Shown one piece after another: positions 23,215 through 36,000 of a stretch of DNA of 64,000 nt; positions within the stretch are counted from its first letter, which is position 1, and each line of letters opens with the position of its first letter. The stretch is from Harmothoe impar. Taxonomy: Eukaryota; Annelida; Polychaeta; Phyllodocida; Polynoidae. The DNA lies in NCBI GenBank assembly GCA_947462335.1, contig OX381707.1, positions 84,778,610 to 84,842,609 of the forward strand, written 5' to 3'. The position numbers and the translations under genes are program-made. The notes under the pieces were generated by a model. That model searched no databases, was not told where the DNA came from, and saw only the letters and a program-made list of their open reading frames with translations.

Positions 23215-26200
23215 TGTTTGAGGGTCAGCATAATAGACCAAGTTACTCACCAAGTCTGTGTTGGTGCATGCAGATAAGAAATGCCACCCTTCAGCAACAT
23301 GCAATCCTTATAGAGTCGAGGACTGTCCTAAGCTGGGAATAAGGCTGAAGCGAGCTTAGACCGGCAGCTTAAGTTAAGGCTGAATATAACAAGTCTGATT
23401 GGAAAACAGACAGCTGCCTACCTTGTAGCATGGTCTAAGGTCTAAATCCTTATAAGTGGCTGGAGTATGACTTCCATCTGTACGAGGACACAAACCTTTT
23501 TGTAGAGTGGAGAGCAACTTGTGACTCAAAAAGGGTAAGCATTTGCAATCCCACTATCATACTCATCATTGACCATTATAGACTCCCTGACTTTACAAAG
23601 ATTAACACTAATGCTGGCCTGGCCCTAGGACCCCAAAACCTTTAGCTGTCGCCCTGTTGTTTTGTGTGAATTCGCTCTATCATAGGAGGAGCACAGTGTA
23701 TACTGAGGAATAGTTCATTAGCTTAGCAGGGTGAAGGAGTAGTGGGAGGTTAGGTATGTGATTATTATATAGGGTGTGTGCGGCAGTTAGGGTGTGTGTG
23801 GGCTCACGGCAGTGTCCAGTGCTGACTAGAAATGTCTTCATTACCTCTGATGTACAAGCTGTCTGAGCCCTTATCAGGGACTGGTATATCAGTTGGCACT
23901 CAATACATCAACAGCAGCCCTATTCTAACCGCTCCTAAACTAAGTGTCTTTAATCACTGAGCACCTTACGGTACGCAGATTGAAGTCAGACCTAAGATCA
24001 ATCTCAGTCTAACACTGTTGAACTGGTGAAAAGGTTTTTGTCGGCTTTAAGAGTGGATTCCAGGGATTAGGAACCCTATCTCTGTAGTAAGAGACTATGT
24101 AAAGAATACAACAGGAATGCAAGAGTAGTTGTAACAATAGCAGACATACATAACTCTAAGAAGACAGTCTAATGATGGAGTAGGAATTCAGCCTCAACTC
24201 CCTTCATATAACGTTACCAATAGGTATATGGTGCAAAAATCTGTTCTCATCACTCCTGCACTATTATGGATTCACCTGCGATGGGACTGGTTGAAACCAT
24301 CCACTCATATCCCAAGCTGTAATAGCACTGATAAAGTGTTGCTTTATTCGTGCTATTTCCTTTGAATAAGGTGTTCCAGTCTCATGTGTATAACAATGCC
24401 CAGTTTTTGTGATGGGTTCTACCACATGCACCCTGAATACAGATGGGCAATGGGTTTGTCATGAGGTGCTCTCAAATATGTATAATGACACACAGGTAGT
24501 TAAGTGCACCAACTATTGGTGGTCTTATGTTGTTTGTCAGCCTCAATAGGAGAGGGGGGGGATGGATTAACACCACTGACATGTCTGATACAGACTATTG
24601 TGACCAAGCTACAAACGGGAATTTCCTGAGTAATTCAGTTCTTGTTACAGCAGCTGGGTAGAAGCTCCCAGTGCTTTTCCCTATGATACAAATTCTCTAC
24701 ACCTCTGAAGTTGAGTTCTGGTTAACATGCTTCTAAGAATGACTGATGTTGAAAAGTCTACTTACAACTCCTTTTACCTGAGTGTTGTTTACTGGACTGA
24801 TTCTTACAAAAGCTATGGCACAAATGGTGCTCATTTAAAATAACAGGCAGTTAATGAATACATGAACCTAAGCCTTCATTGGCGGCGATGGTCATCATGA
24901 TGCAAGCCAGGGCTGCATCCAAGCATAATCTACCTGGGTGAGACATTCCCAAAAGCTTGGCATGACAGGAATAGTTCAGCATTTATAAGATTGCTATTGG
25001 TGAAAATTCAAAGCTCCAATTATATAGCACTAAGAGCAGAAAACCTGTCATTGTGACTGTCAACAATCCCATTTCACCAATTCCCTGATCCTGTTTGCCT
25101 ACCATTACTCCAGTCTAACACCAGTTGACACCCAGCAGGCCTACATCAAGGAGCTCCATCTGTAAGATGCATTATTGTCTCATCTCTTGTATTAGAGGGA
25201 TGCTAGTAGCCATTATAGTTGAAGGGTTCAAGGAAATTCATGTTCATCTTTTAGGGCCACATACCAGAACACTTGTCTTTCCTTTTGTTGAGACCACACT
25301 GGTGCATTCTTAAAGTAAATCACTTGATGCTAAATTTGTCATGCCTGCAGAAAGACATTAGTATAAGTGGTTCTGCAGACATGTTTACAAAAATATGTAC
25401 AGTGCAAAATAAAATATGTTCACGGTATTCATCTAAGGCCAGATAGGTCATTGACCTCAGTAATAAATGAAAATCATATTAAATGACAAAGTAGGCTTCA
25501 AGGATTGCATGTGGATTTCCCACCCTTTCCCCCAACCTTTCCGAAATGGCCTCCTGGAATACAGGCAGAATTCACCCCATGAAATAACCTAGGCAAAAGA
25601 CAAAAACTTGTGGTCCTTTTTCTATTTAATCCTTCTTGATGTGCCATACTAACATGGTGTTATACAGTGCCAGCTGTGGTCCCTGCTGCAGGCTACACTT
25701 CCTTCAGCTTGGGTTACAAAGCCCTGCACCTTGTTAGTGCATAGGATAAATCTCTTGTATCACATCCCTCTATGGCTTATTAGTACTTTTTGTTGTGTTT
25801 GTCCAACTTGGTATGTGTATTAAGGACGAAGAACATCCTGAGATAATCTCTCTATCCATTACTAACTGGAAAAGCATGTCTTAGGTAAGGCTATTTCTCA
25901 TCACATGGCCATGAAAAATTGAGACATATATTATATATATAGGGTAAGTAGACTTCTATTTAGGAAGCCAAGAGGATCTAAAGAGTGAGTCCTCCACTTT
26001 CCTCCTGCACCTTAATGTGTTGTGTGACTTACACAAGTGGTACTTGAGTAGCAGCAGTGGATCTGATTAAATACTGTTTTAATTTGACTGTGTTATTGTT
26101 CTTTATTTTTTGGAAATACAAGACCTCCTATGCTTTAGCATTGAAGGGCCGTATTCAATGCCCCCATTGAATACAATGTGGCCGTATTCAATGGGTTAGG

Positions 26201-27403
26201 AAAAGATAGTTTTTTCTTCATAAAATGGCTTCAAATAGAAAATAAACACAAGAAAATAAAAAATAAACACAAATGGCAGCTACTTTGTGGGATATAGCCC
26301 CAGCCCCCACTCGTGGAATACAACAGAGATGGTATCAATGGGCGTTGGCATTTGTCTATGTACTCTTAATGTATTTTGTCCTTTGTAGAAGCAGGAGGTC
26401 CCTTGGTGAATTGTAACTACATCAGGTTGTGACCTGATTTAAAGGTCAGAGGTCAAAAAAACTTGAGGCAAAGACTATTTAATAGCAAAGTGAGAGTATG
26501 AACAGAAAGATAACAACCTGAGGTCGAGCAACATCTGTAAGTGTATTTGTCCTCACATTCTGGTCATGTATTTCGTAAGAATAAGAGAGGGTTCTATGCT
26601 GGGTTCCTGTCCCTGCACCCTGAATACAGATCTGGTAGCACAATAACCAGTAACAGGAGCACAATGTACAGGAACAAGGGACAAGGTAAATTATTCATAG
26701 CCACACCCTGAACCTTAAATACCATCACCCACATCCAAACCATGCCATGTCAGTGCTCCGTTTTTTGTCACATCTAATATTGAATGATACCCTTGTGTGC
26801 AGGCATGTGGTGGGTCATGAGGCGTATAAAAAGGAAAACAGCTTCTGTCAGCTTCAGTCAGGTATTAGGACCCCCCCCCCTTCTCCAAACTTTACAACCC
26901 CCTGTGGTCAGCATTTTCAAGGCTTCCTACTACATTTGCCCATGGAATATTAGCCCCTGACTGAGGGACTGAATTAAGGGGGCAGTGAATCCTGTCTAAC
27001 AGGAAACACTTCTCTCTGCATTGTCAGACAATGCATATTGTGCGACCAATGGCCATTAGTGACAAGCCGTTTTCAATGCACTAAATCATCTCATGGCCAT
27101 TTTTCCTGCTATCTTTGATGTTAACATAGGCTAGCATGACATGTTTCAATAATTAATTGATCTTTTGTCGGCATGATGCATTGATGCAGCCTTGGGGAGT
27201 GACTTGCCAGAGCTGCGCTCATGCATCTTGCTAACCCTACTGTGTTTATAAACTCCTGAAGGGTTGAATGTTATACTGGCTTTACTTGCTTAGGCTGCAT
27301 TCACACATTATGCCAAACAAGGAAATAAGAGCAGTGTGTAGCTCTTAAAGGGTTATGAACTGACTGACTGGTGCTGACTGGCCCTGCATGCCAAGAACTG
27401 TTA
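23215..27403. other. Non-coding interval with repeat copies
   Basis: No gene is supported. Repeats shared with other parts of the window are 23785-23910 (also 45155-45275 and 61635-61750; gtgtccagtgctgactagaa), 25110-25200 (also 39540-39625; accagttgacacccagcagg) and 25970-26080 with 26580-26680 (related to 59230-59310 and 59760-59815). Confidence 0.55.
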
Positions 27404-27733
27404 GAGATGGGTTAGGAGCTAATTTGGGCTCAATTTTTATTTTTTATATTTTTTCAATGTATTTGTGTTCATGATGTCTATATGAAAATGTGTCTAGCTT
27501 TTTAAATCATTCTGACACATATAAATCCATAAAGAGTAGAGCAGATCATGGTTAGAATAGGTCATGGGACCTGACTCTATAAGGGAAGGGGTCCCCAGAC
27601 CTGGTTTCCTCTATATTTTATGCATTAACAAGTATCAGAATGATTTAAAAAGCTACACACATATTTATATGGTCATTATGAACACAAATATGTTGAAAAA
27701 CTGAAAAATAAAAATCAACCCCAAATTAGCTCC
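27404..27733. mobile_element. 330-bp foldback MITE
   Basis: Inverted arms of about 115 bp begin agatgggttaggagctaatt on the left and end with its inverse on the right, with a short spacer between. The flanks read tta on the left and tta or ta on the right. A paralogous host copy at 60150-60240 lacks the element at the matching place (gttgttagtctc), which confirms the insertion. There is no coding capacity. Confidence 0.8.
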
Positions 27734-30700
27734 TAACCCATCTTTAACTGGGACATGCCTAGGGGAAGAGTATTCATGACAAACCACTAGGGAGGCCACA
27801 AGTCATGTTTGCACACAACTAAAGTTACGAAAATGATGAAAGACACAAACTGACAAGGAAGATGACAGCCTTTTTATTTTCAGTGGTGCATTAGTCATAC
27901 AAAAATTGTTGGTGAGGGCAGATGACTGGGTTGAGACCACTGTCAACAAAATACCCTGGAGAATAGACCAGATAATTTACTGACATTAATTAGCTTCATG
28001 TGGAGTCATCTTCAGGTGGCTCTGCACACACTGGCATCTATACTGGCACCTAGCAACCATCTATAACAGTCAGTGTGGTGCCCTGCCATGGAGGTAAATC
28101 AAACCATTATGCTGCCAGTAATCACTGCAGACTGGGTTGCTCAGCCATATATCAAACATGTTGGTTGGAGTATGGTTAATCATTTGATGCTCTCTAGCAG
28201 ATCGCTTGTATGAATGGTTGATGTTTGAGTTGATATATGTGAAGAATTTACTTTATGTTTGTGTATTTCCCACGGGCACCAATGTTATGTGTCATTCCAA
28301 TACGCCATTAGGTATATTGGAATTGTCACATAATTACAGGTTTTTAGCACATTCACTTTTAACCCATCAGAAGCTATAAGTTGAGAACTAATGTAGGTTG
28401 ATGGAAGAAGAGAAAGTTTCTGTGCATAACAGTGGTAATCCAAGACAGATCTGGTTATCAATTGGATTTGGTGCCAAGTGGAGAATGGCACTCTATCCAG
28501 TTTGTTCTACAACTCCTAATGGCCGAAGCAAATGTATCGAGGATTGAGTAAATGCATCAGGCACATTACCTAACTGACGATAATGATGGTAATTACATTC
28601 AGAATTAGGTACAGATTACAATTGGTGTCAAGTTACATTATAAATCTATGGCCAAAGATCAGTTCAGTGCACCCCATTTTTATACCCCAAAGTGATTTCA
28701 TGTATGTTCCAGGGGAATAAAAAGAAAAGAATTAAAATTGAATTTGTTTAATATTTTCGAACTATTCACAGGGGGTGACGAGGGGGTTACAGTCCTCAAA
28801 TTCAAAATCGAAGATGATGATGATGAGTACCATATTTCAGCAAGGGTCATGCAACTCCAATTTCACCAAAACCTGCCTCTCCTACTCCTATGTGGATGTT
28901 TGTGGCAGCACGTGGCCCTGAATACTTCAAGTGAACAATGTTCACATAGACAACTGATAAAAGTGTTTCAGTGTTTCACTGCCATTTCAAGTCCCACTAG
29001 GTCACTGCAAAAAAAACATGAACTAGACTTCCCACACAGCTATACCCATGTGCAGAGAAATGAGCCAAAGTGCGCCTTTATATTTAGCAAGTAACAGATC
29101 AATGGTCAATATGAAACAAGGCCTAGTGCTGACCATGTGTCCCCATGCTGATGTAAAAGGGTGTCATTGTTGGGGTATTTGTTGAAATATTTAGATTTCC
29201 CAGTGGGACTGGACAGTAGGACAGGGTAGGGAGGGGTCAATATTGGCTGTGTAGTTTCCGTTGTTGTGAGAGAATGGAGTAGTGTCATTATATTAGATAC
29301 AGTGCCCTGGTTAACAAGAACAAGGTAAAAATGGAACAGAGCTAGGCACAGGCCTGAAGACAGGGATCACCATTCGGCACGTTTAAACTTTTTGATGTTC
29401 TTAAACAGATTAGGCCTTGAGGAATCTTTTTTCCTAGTATAAAAAATGATGGTACCATTAATGGTTTAAGTCTGGACTTTTTCATAAGGACATCATGTCC
29501 CAAAGGAACCATGGACATTTCATCAGCTTGAAAGACTAGCTCTGTTATCACATTTTGATTTCTTTGAATCTTAAAACCGAATTCCTCACTATGCTATTCC
29601 ATTAGTCAGGTTGTTCCATTGCCATATTCTGATAATATCCTAATTGGACATTTTATTTTCCAATTAATCTGTTAGTAGCATCACAACAGAGAAATTAGGA
29701 ATATAATATATTGTTATAGTTTTTAGTTGTATCGATGCACCATGTTACTAGAATGGTAAATCCGTTTTAATCATGTGTCTAGCATCTCTAGAACGTATTT
29801 AATTTGAGAATATTCAATGGAAAAATGAGGCCGCTATTGGAGGAGTGTCCCATAGAAAACTCAACATGACACAGACCCCCCTGGCTAAGCTAGGGTGCGG
29901 GTGAGACTTGGCCATGCACAGCTTTCACAGCTTGTTCACGGGGCTTGTTCACGGGGTTTGTCCACGGGGGTGCCGGCAGTGTACCCCCTCCCCCTGTCTT
30001 CCCCCAATACACATAATTATACCCCTTATAATGTAGCAAAGCCGCGGCTCTTAACAACAACGTACATTACCCATGTATGTATCAATGGAAAGCCACGTTT
30101 CTCCTCTATATAATGTGCTTAAAAGATAATGGGCGCGGGGTACATATTTTGAACAGTTGATGAAATTACAATCAAGTTTTTTTATCCCCTTAATATCTCT
30201 GGTCTGAATAATCGGATCTTAAAGTGTGATACACCAAACTAAAGTTAAATGCATCCTCTAGTTGACTTATGGGGTTTCACAGCATTATAATGTAATGGGA
30301 TACCCATTATCACGTGAATAGATACGTGACATTCTCAGTGGTAACCAAACATATGGCCCGTGCGTAGTGGGCATAACAGTAGTAACAGCCATCCAACTGA
30401 TATGAGCCCCCCATTGGTGACGCTACTGTTAGGGACAGCACAGCATTTCAATGCACTATTTTCCTTGTTGCTTCAATACAGTCTGATTTTTTCTCTTTTT
30501 TTTTGAAAATGATAAAAAGATAGCAAAGATATCTCTCAGAATTTCCTCTTCACTGTTCCACACAGAAAGAGTCTGACCGAATTTTTTCCTGGATAGTCGA
30601 CACAAAGCTATCCAAAAGGTTTACAATTTATAGCTTTGACACAGGAAACCCACAATGTCAGAAAACCATACCACCCACACTCTTAGATAAGGGTTTAACT

Positions 30701-32375
30701 AAAAGGGGGTGTCTAGTCACAGCTAACTGAGAGCTACCTTTCCCCCAAAAGTGATCAGTGGTGTTCTCCAAACTCTAGTGGGTAATGCGTTTGTTGATAT
30801 ATGAGAAAGAAACCAAACATGCCTTGAATCATGAACCAGTCAGACTCTTAAATTAGGGTTCTGCATATAGGGTTCACCAAGCACAGCTAGGAATAACCTT
30901 GTCCATGAGAGCTGGCCAGCAGCCAGAAGTGATCTGTGGTGACTCCCCATACACTAGTGGGTCCTGCCTCACACTGCCTTTGTAACACTGAAGACCTCAA
31001 TTACATGCCTGACATGGCTGGCTAAGGGTACGCTATTCTGGACAACCCCATTGATTGATAGGGGTTAATCATGTGAAATGAACCAAAAACCTAGTGCCCT
31101 CCAGGTATATTGACTTGTAGAGGGAATTGAGGAGAGCCTGAATAGTTCTGTAATAAGGGCAAGTATTAAAGGAGACAACCATTGACCAGGGAAGCAGTGG
31201 TAGAGTAGAGATTTACCATAGTACCATATATGGGCCATAGCAGTGTTAGAAAAGGGAACTACTGCAGCAGCATGTGGCAGCAGCAGTGATAGTGTGGTCT
31301 TGTCCTATCCAGTTACTGACACTGATTTGGGATCTGTGATTACAGATATCTACTTCACCATGATGACTACTGATTTCAGAAAGGCTTGGTACATTCCTCA
31401 ATCGCTGATCCTTGATTTGATTAATGTTTTGGTAAAAGATAAAGATAATTGGGCACTAGAAGCTGCAGTGTGCATATTACAGGGCATGTTAACAACTGAA
31501 GCCTCTGATCTGTGTCAGGATCCTGATGATCACTGCTCTCACAGACAGTAATTAGACTGAATAATCTCCCAGAAAAGGATTTCAGAAGTGCTTTTACAAC
31601 AATCTTAGACAGGATTATTCAGCAGTTAGTGTAGTATAAACTCTATTGTTGAGGTATTAGGGGTTATATTTACAGACCAGTTTATGGGGAAAGTATCAGT
31701 CCTTTTATTGAAGCATCATGCTTAAGTTTGCCATTGTCTAGATTCATTCATAAAACCCTGGAAAAATTACTACCGGAACTGCATTTTGGCATTATGTCAA
31801 TCATTTGAGAGTGTATCTTCTCACCAGGGGATGCATTCATGCATCCTGAAATCTTAATGGTATCATTGTATTGATGCATTATATAGCACATAGTAGAACA
31901 GAGTAAAAGAGGTGATCTTTTCTGTGTACACTGCCAATGTAGAATCTAGCATGGTTATGACAGTTCTACCGGCACCACTGACAGGTGTTTGGGCATGATC
32001 TTAATGATATAACTCAGGTCCATGACCCATATATATATATAATGAAAGACTACATGAGAAGAAATCATGGTGATATTCAGTTTCAGGTCAACTATGCATA
32101 CATCAAGGAGCCGCATCCATTTTATAGACCTTATAAAAAAGGCTTCTGGATCTGAACCAACTTTATTTAGTCACAGAGATTAAGTGTTGTGATACGCTGC
32201 ACACCTAAACCCTGGCCGGGGGCTGCAGTCATTGGCTGAGTGGCTGTCACATGGGGAGGCTCATTTACATAACAAAGAGGGAGATCCATCATGTGATGTC
32301 AGCATGGCTGGTTGACTTGAAAGAAACATTAATTTTCATGCCTAGGAGGTGATAAAACTTTGGTTAGGAAATACC
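27734..32375. other. Non-coding interval
   Basis: No gene is convincingly supported. A block at 27770-27880 (catgacaaaccactagggag) recurs at 60210-60300. One 102-codon frame at 31243-31551 is listed separately as doubtful. The stretch 32190-32305 is the inverted partner of 3890-3990. Confidence 0.5.
31243..31551 (+). CDS. Doubtful exon-like ORF, unknown
   Basis: A 102-residue frame starts at a GTG just after a tag/cag acceptor-like sequence. Its product looks like a plausible amphipathic helical protein (IYFTMMTTDFRKAWYIPQSL then ILDLINVLVKDKDNWALEAA). Other chance ORFs of this length occur in the window, no donor or ATG is evident and no family was recognised. It could be an exon remnant or chance. 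Confidence 0.15.
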   Translation: MLEKGTTAAACGSSSDSVVLSYPVTDTDLGSVITDIYFTMMTTDFRKAWYIPQSLILDLINVLVKDKDNWALEAAVCILQGMLTTEASDLCQDPDDHCSHRQ

Positions 32376-32377
32376 TA

Positions 32378-33015
32378 TAGTCCGTGGCACCAAGAAAGGG
32401 ACTTTTGAATTAGGCTTGTTTTCTATGTGAAATTACATGTAGAAACAACTCAAATGGGCACAAAATATTTCCCGATGAAGAGCTAAACACATACACATGA
32501 GAATTTTGTAAATTACAGTTTCATGACAATATTGGTAAACACTCTTTATTGCACACTAAAAGTATGGGGAATATCATCAAAACTTCCCCAAAATGTTGAT
32601 TTTAAGCAATTTTTGAATATTTCGATCTCACTTTGTGGAAAGGCTCACATTTGCATTTCTTTAACCAGAATGTTCTAAATGGTACCATTGTGAAGAAAAA
32701 ATTGTTCCCTCATTTATTTGATGACTAATTCTATCTCTGACAGTGTATTTCAATTTCTATAGGTGCTAATGCAAATCAAAGTCAACAAAAATGCAACATT
32801 TCAGAAATGTTTCTAGGGTATTTACAAATTTCACAATTACCCACATTTCTCCAGAGAAATATGACATTGTCATTACTTTAAACTGCAGAGTCTCGGCTAA
32901 AAAACGTTTTTTACATGAAGATGATGCGACTACTAGTGCCAAAGTAGTGGATCATGACGTGAAATGCAAAGGGGCAAACATAGTTTGGCGGTCCCTTTCT
33001 TGGTGCCATGGACTA
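32378..33015. mobile_element. 640-bp inverted-repeat element with TA target, Tc1/mariner-like MITE
   Basis: The left end tagtccgtggcaccaagaaa is inverted at the right end (tttcttggtgccatggacta, ending 33015) with one mismatch. TA flanks both sides (32376-32377 and 33016-33017). The interior is AT-rich and contains no transposase, so the element is non-autonomous. Confidence 0.8.
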
Positions 33016-36000
33016 TAGAAATATTATTTCAAGCACCCAGGGCACTTGTATTTGGTATAATTTGCCCAGCAATGTATATTGTCTCGATTCATATCTAAAC
33101 ATTATCTTAAACACCTTAGGTTTCAAGATCATCTACGACTAGTACTAGTAAAAGAAGCCACTTCTCAGAGCCAAGTTTAATGGGCTTCTTTCCACCAATT
33201 CATTATGGCTCATGTGAGAAAGATATTTCACAGAAACTAATAACTGTTAGTGCGGTCATTCTGAGAATGTGATCTTTATTCCACTCAGAACAGATTGTTC
33301 ATCCTTGGATACAATGTGGGTGACAAACAGCAGTCAAAGTCTATCTCATAAACAAATACAAGTCTATCCAAGACCGTCATTCATGAAGAAGTGAGATGCT
33401 GTTTAATTGTTTCTTGCTTATAATTAAACTCTTATAAAGTGTACAAGCCGTTTTCTCCAGGTGTAGTAGGGCTGCAATTTTCTCCCTCCTACACCTTCTT
33501 ATGTTTCACTCTACTTTATATCTTTGCTAAAAATGGAGAAGCCCTATGTATACTTCTCCGCAAAACAATATTAATGAGGCAGTCACTAATGAAGGGAAGT
33601 CTAATTGGTTCTAGCATTTTACCTCCTTGACTAATTAGTTACAGTGGCAAGCTGATCAGTGTGTGTTATTAAATTCTTTGATAGAAAGTACACTTTAGAA
33701 GTTAGCTCACAGTGGTATGAGACTTGTACAGATCAGTCTCCGAGCCGGGCCATCACACAAGGTGTATTAAATAGGCTGGTTCACAGTGGTATTGTCTGGC
33801 TGTGCAGACCAGACATGTAGCTATGGTACCACACATAGACTTTAGCATGAATGGTCTGCAATCTCATATGGGCAGACCTGCTGAGTCATCCCTTTCAGGA
33901 AGTCAAAACCTTGAGGGTCTCCATGTTACACAGAGCAGATTGGAGACCAGTGGTGCCACCCGTGTCTATGCTAAGAACTACTCCCCCAGGCCCACCCACT
34001 ACCAGTAGAGTCACTCTGGCCACTTGAGCACCTCACTCACCTAGCCCTCTTATCAGTGGAGGGATACATCCTTATCTGGGGACTACTTTCAGCATGGCTG
34101 CTAGGGTGGAAGTAAGTGGGAGTGGGTTTCCGATGGGTGGTCGTTGTTAGAGCTACAAATGGTTCAGATGGACTGCATTGATTTAGGCCTAGAGGGAAAG
34201 GGTCTGTGCCTTTTCTACAGAAGTGGGCACATTAAGGCTAAATAGTCAACTTCGGTTAAAACAACATCCCAATGGATTTTAAGGTTAATTCCCAATATAC
34301 TACTCATGTTACATCGCATCTGGATGTCCATGTGAAAAATCTGTCAGATTCTTAGAGACAAGCAGATTTCATGATATTTATGCCTGATATGAATATTCTA
34401 GAAATTAGAATCCAATTTCAGGTGTATAGAATAACTGTTAATTATTGATCACATCAAGAAAATATCCTATTTCAATTGTACACCCGAACAAGGTTCATTG
34501 GTCATTGTGCATCATCTTTCTGAACAATTCTGAGTAGAAGTGTGAACAGGCCAATTAGGTGCCATGTTTTACGATAACAACCTAGCAGCCTGAACAGCCA
34601 GGTAGAGATGGGCAGGATTAGTTATAGCCCTAGGGTCTGCAGCTCTGAGCAGACTGTTGGGGCAGTGTCTGTTTCTACCTTTATGGACAGCGTGTCATTG
34701 TGTTACATTAGTCTTCATGATGCATCAATGTAGACTGCGCGAGTATCTCACACAGCCACATTGAATGCAGCACTGTGGGCAGGGTTTGAAATCATTTTGT
34801 ATGGTATGTTTTGCATCTTCAGCCTCAACATTGAGATGGAAATATATAAAAATTCAATTCTCAACTACATTTAATCAGTATTATGTACCTCAAGTCATAC
34901 CAAGGAGATTTTGGGTTTAAAGTAATCAAGTCACTTAACAAGACAAATTACACCCACCCACCACATTCTTCAATCTCTTGATAGGATTTCAGGCTTCGTG
35001 GAAGTAGAGGCAATATGATGAAGGAGAACATGTCCTCTCTCAGATCTCCTAGCAGAGGCTTAGAACCCAACCTTTCCCAACCCTTTCCAGTTCTACATGA
35101 AAGACCTGATTATTGATATGTGAGTATAAATTATGATGTTTGCCAATCTATCACAAGAACTCCTTGAAATGACCTCGCCGGCCACTTCAATCTGTCCATG
35201 ACTTCTCTGCCTACCTCCTACATAGAGGGTTAGATTATTAAGCCATGGAAAATAATCCGTTCTTTAAAAAATTAAATGCATTTCTATATTTTTTCATGCT
35301 TTGTTAGTAACTATTTATGCAACCCTAAGCTCTTCTTTGGTGAATGTAGTATTGAGCCACTAAGCTGTAATCAATACGTTTAACTAACCTCATGTCTGCA
35401 TAAAACTATTTATCAATGGTGTCACACTTCTGGCTATATTGGCATAATTTGGGAAGCTTACTTTCTATGTGAAAACACAGTGGATCACCCAATATAGCTG
35501 CTCTTAATTTTCATAGTTCTTTGCCATGTATATTACCTCAAGCAAATACATTACAGTATTAGTCCCTGGATGAACCCTCTTAATGCAGCCATAAAGCATG
35601 GTGAGGGGTCTTTTTCTCATTATCTGCAACGGATATCATTAAGTAGGATAATTGAACTGTATCCGGTGGTGTGAGCCTTTCTGATTTATTATAGATCTGT
35701 TTTGATCCAAAAGGGATAACTCTCTGTTCATAAGTGAATCCTAGTGTAATACTAGGAGCAGTCAGGTCAAATCAAGATGGCCGCCATCAGTGCCACCATT
35801 ACAGGAAATTACCCTCCCACAATGCATCAATACAGGAAGTCATTCCATGTGAAGATGAGGCTGTGGAAGTTGTCGCCTGGTGCTGAATGGTGCAGAGCGC
35901 AGGTAATTACTCACTGATTGGGACCAGCATTTTCTTCCATTGTGATTCTAATTTGTGTTAGTTTTGAGGAATGACTCTACGATAGAGTCTGGTGGAACCA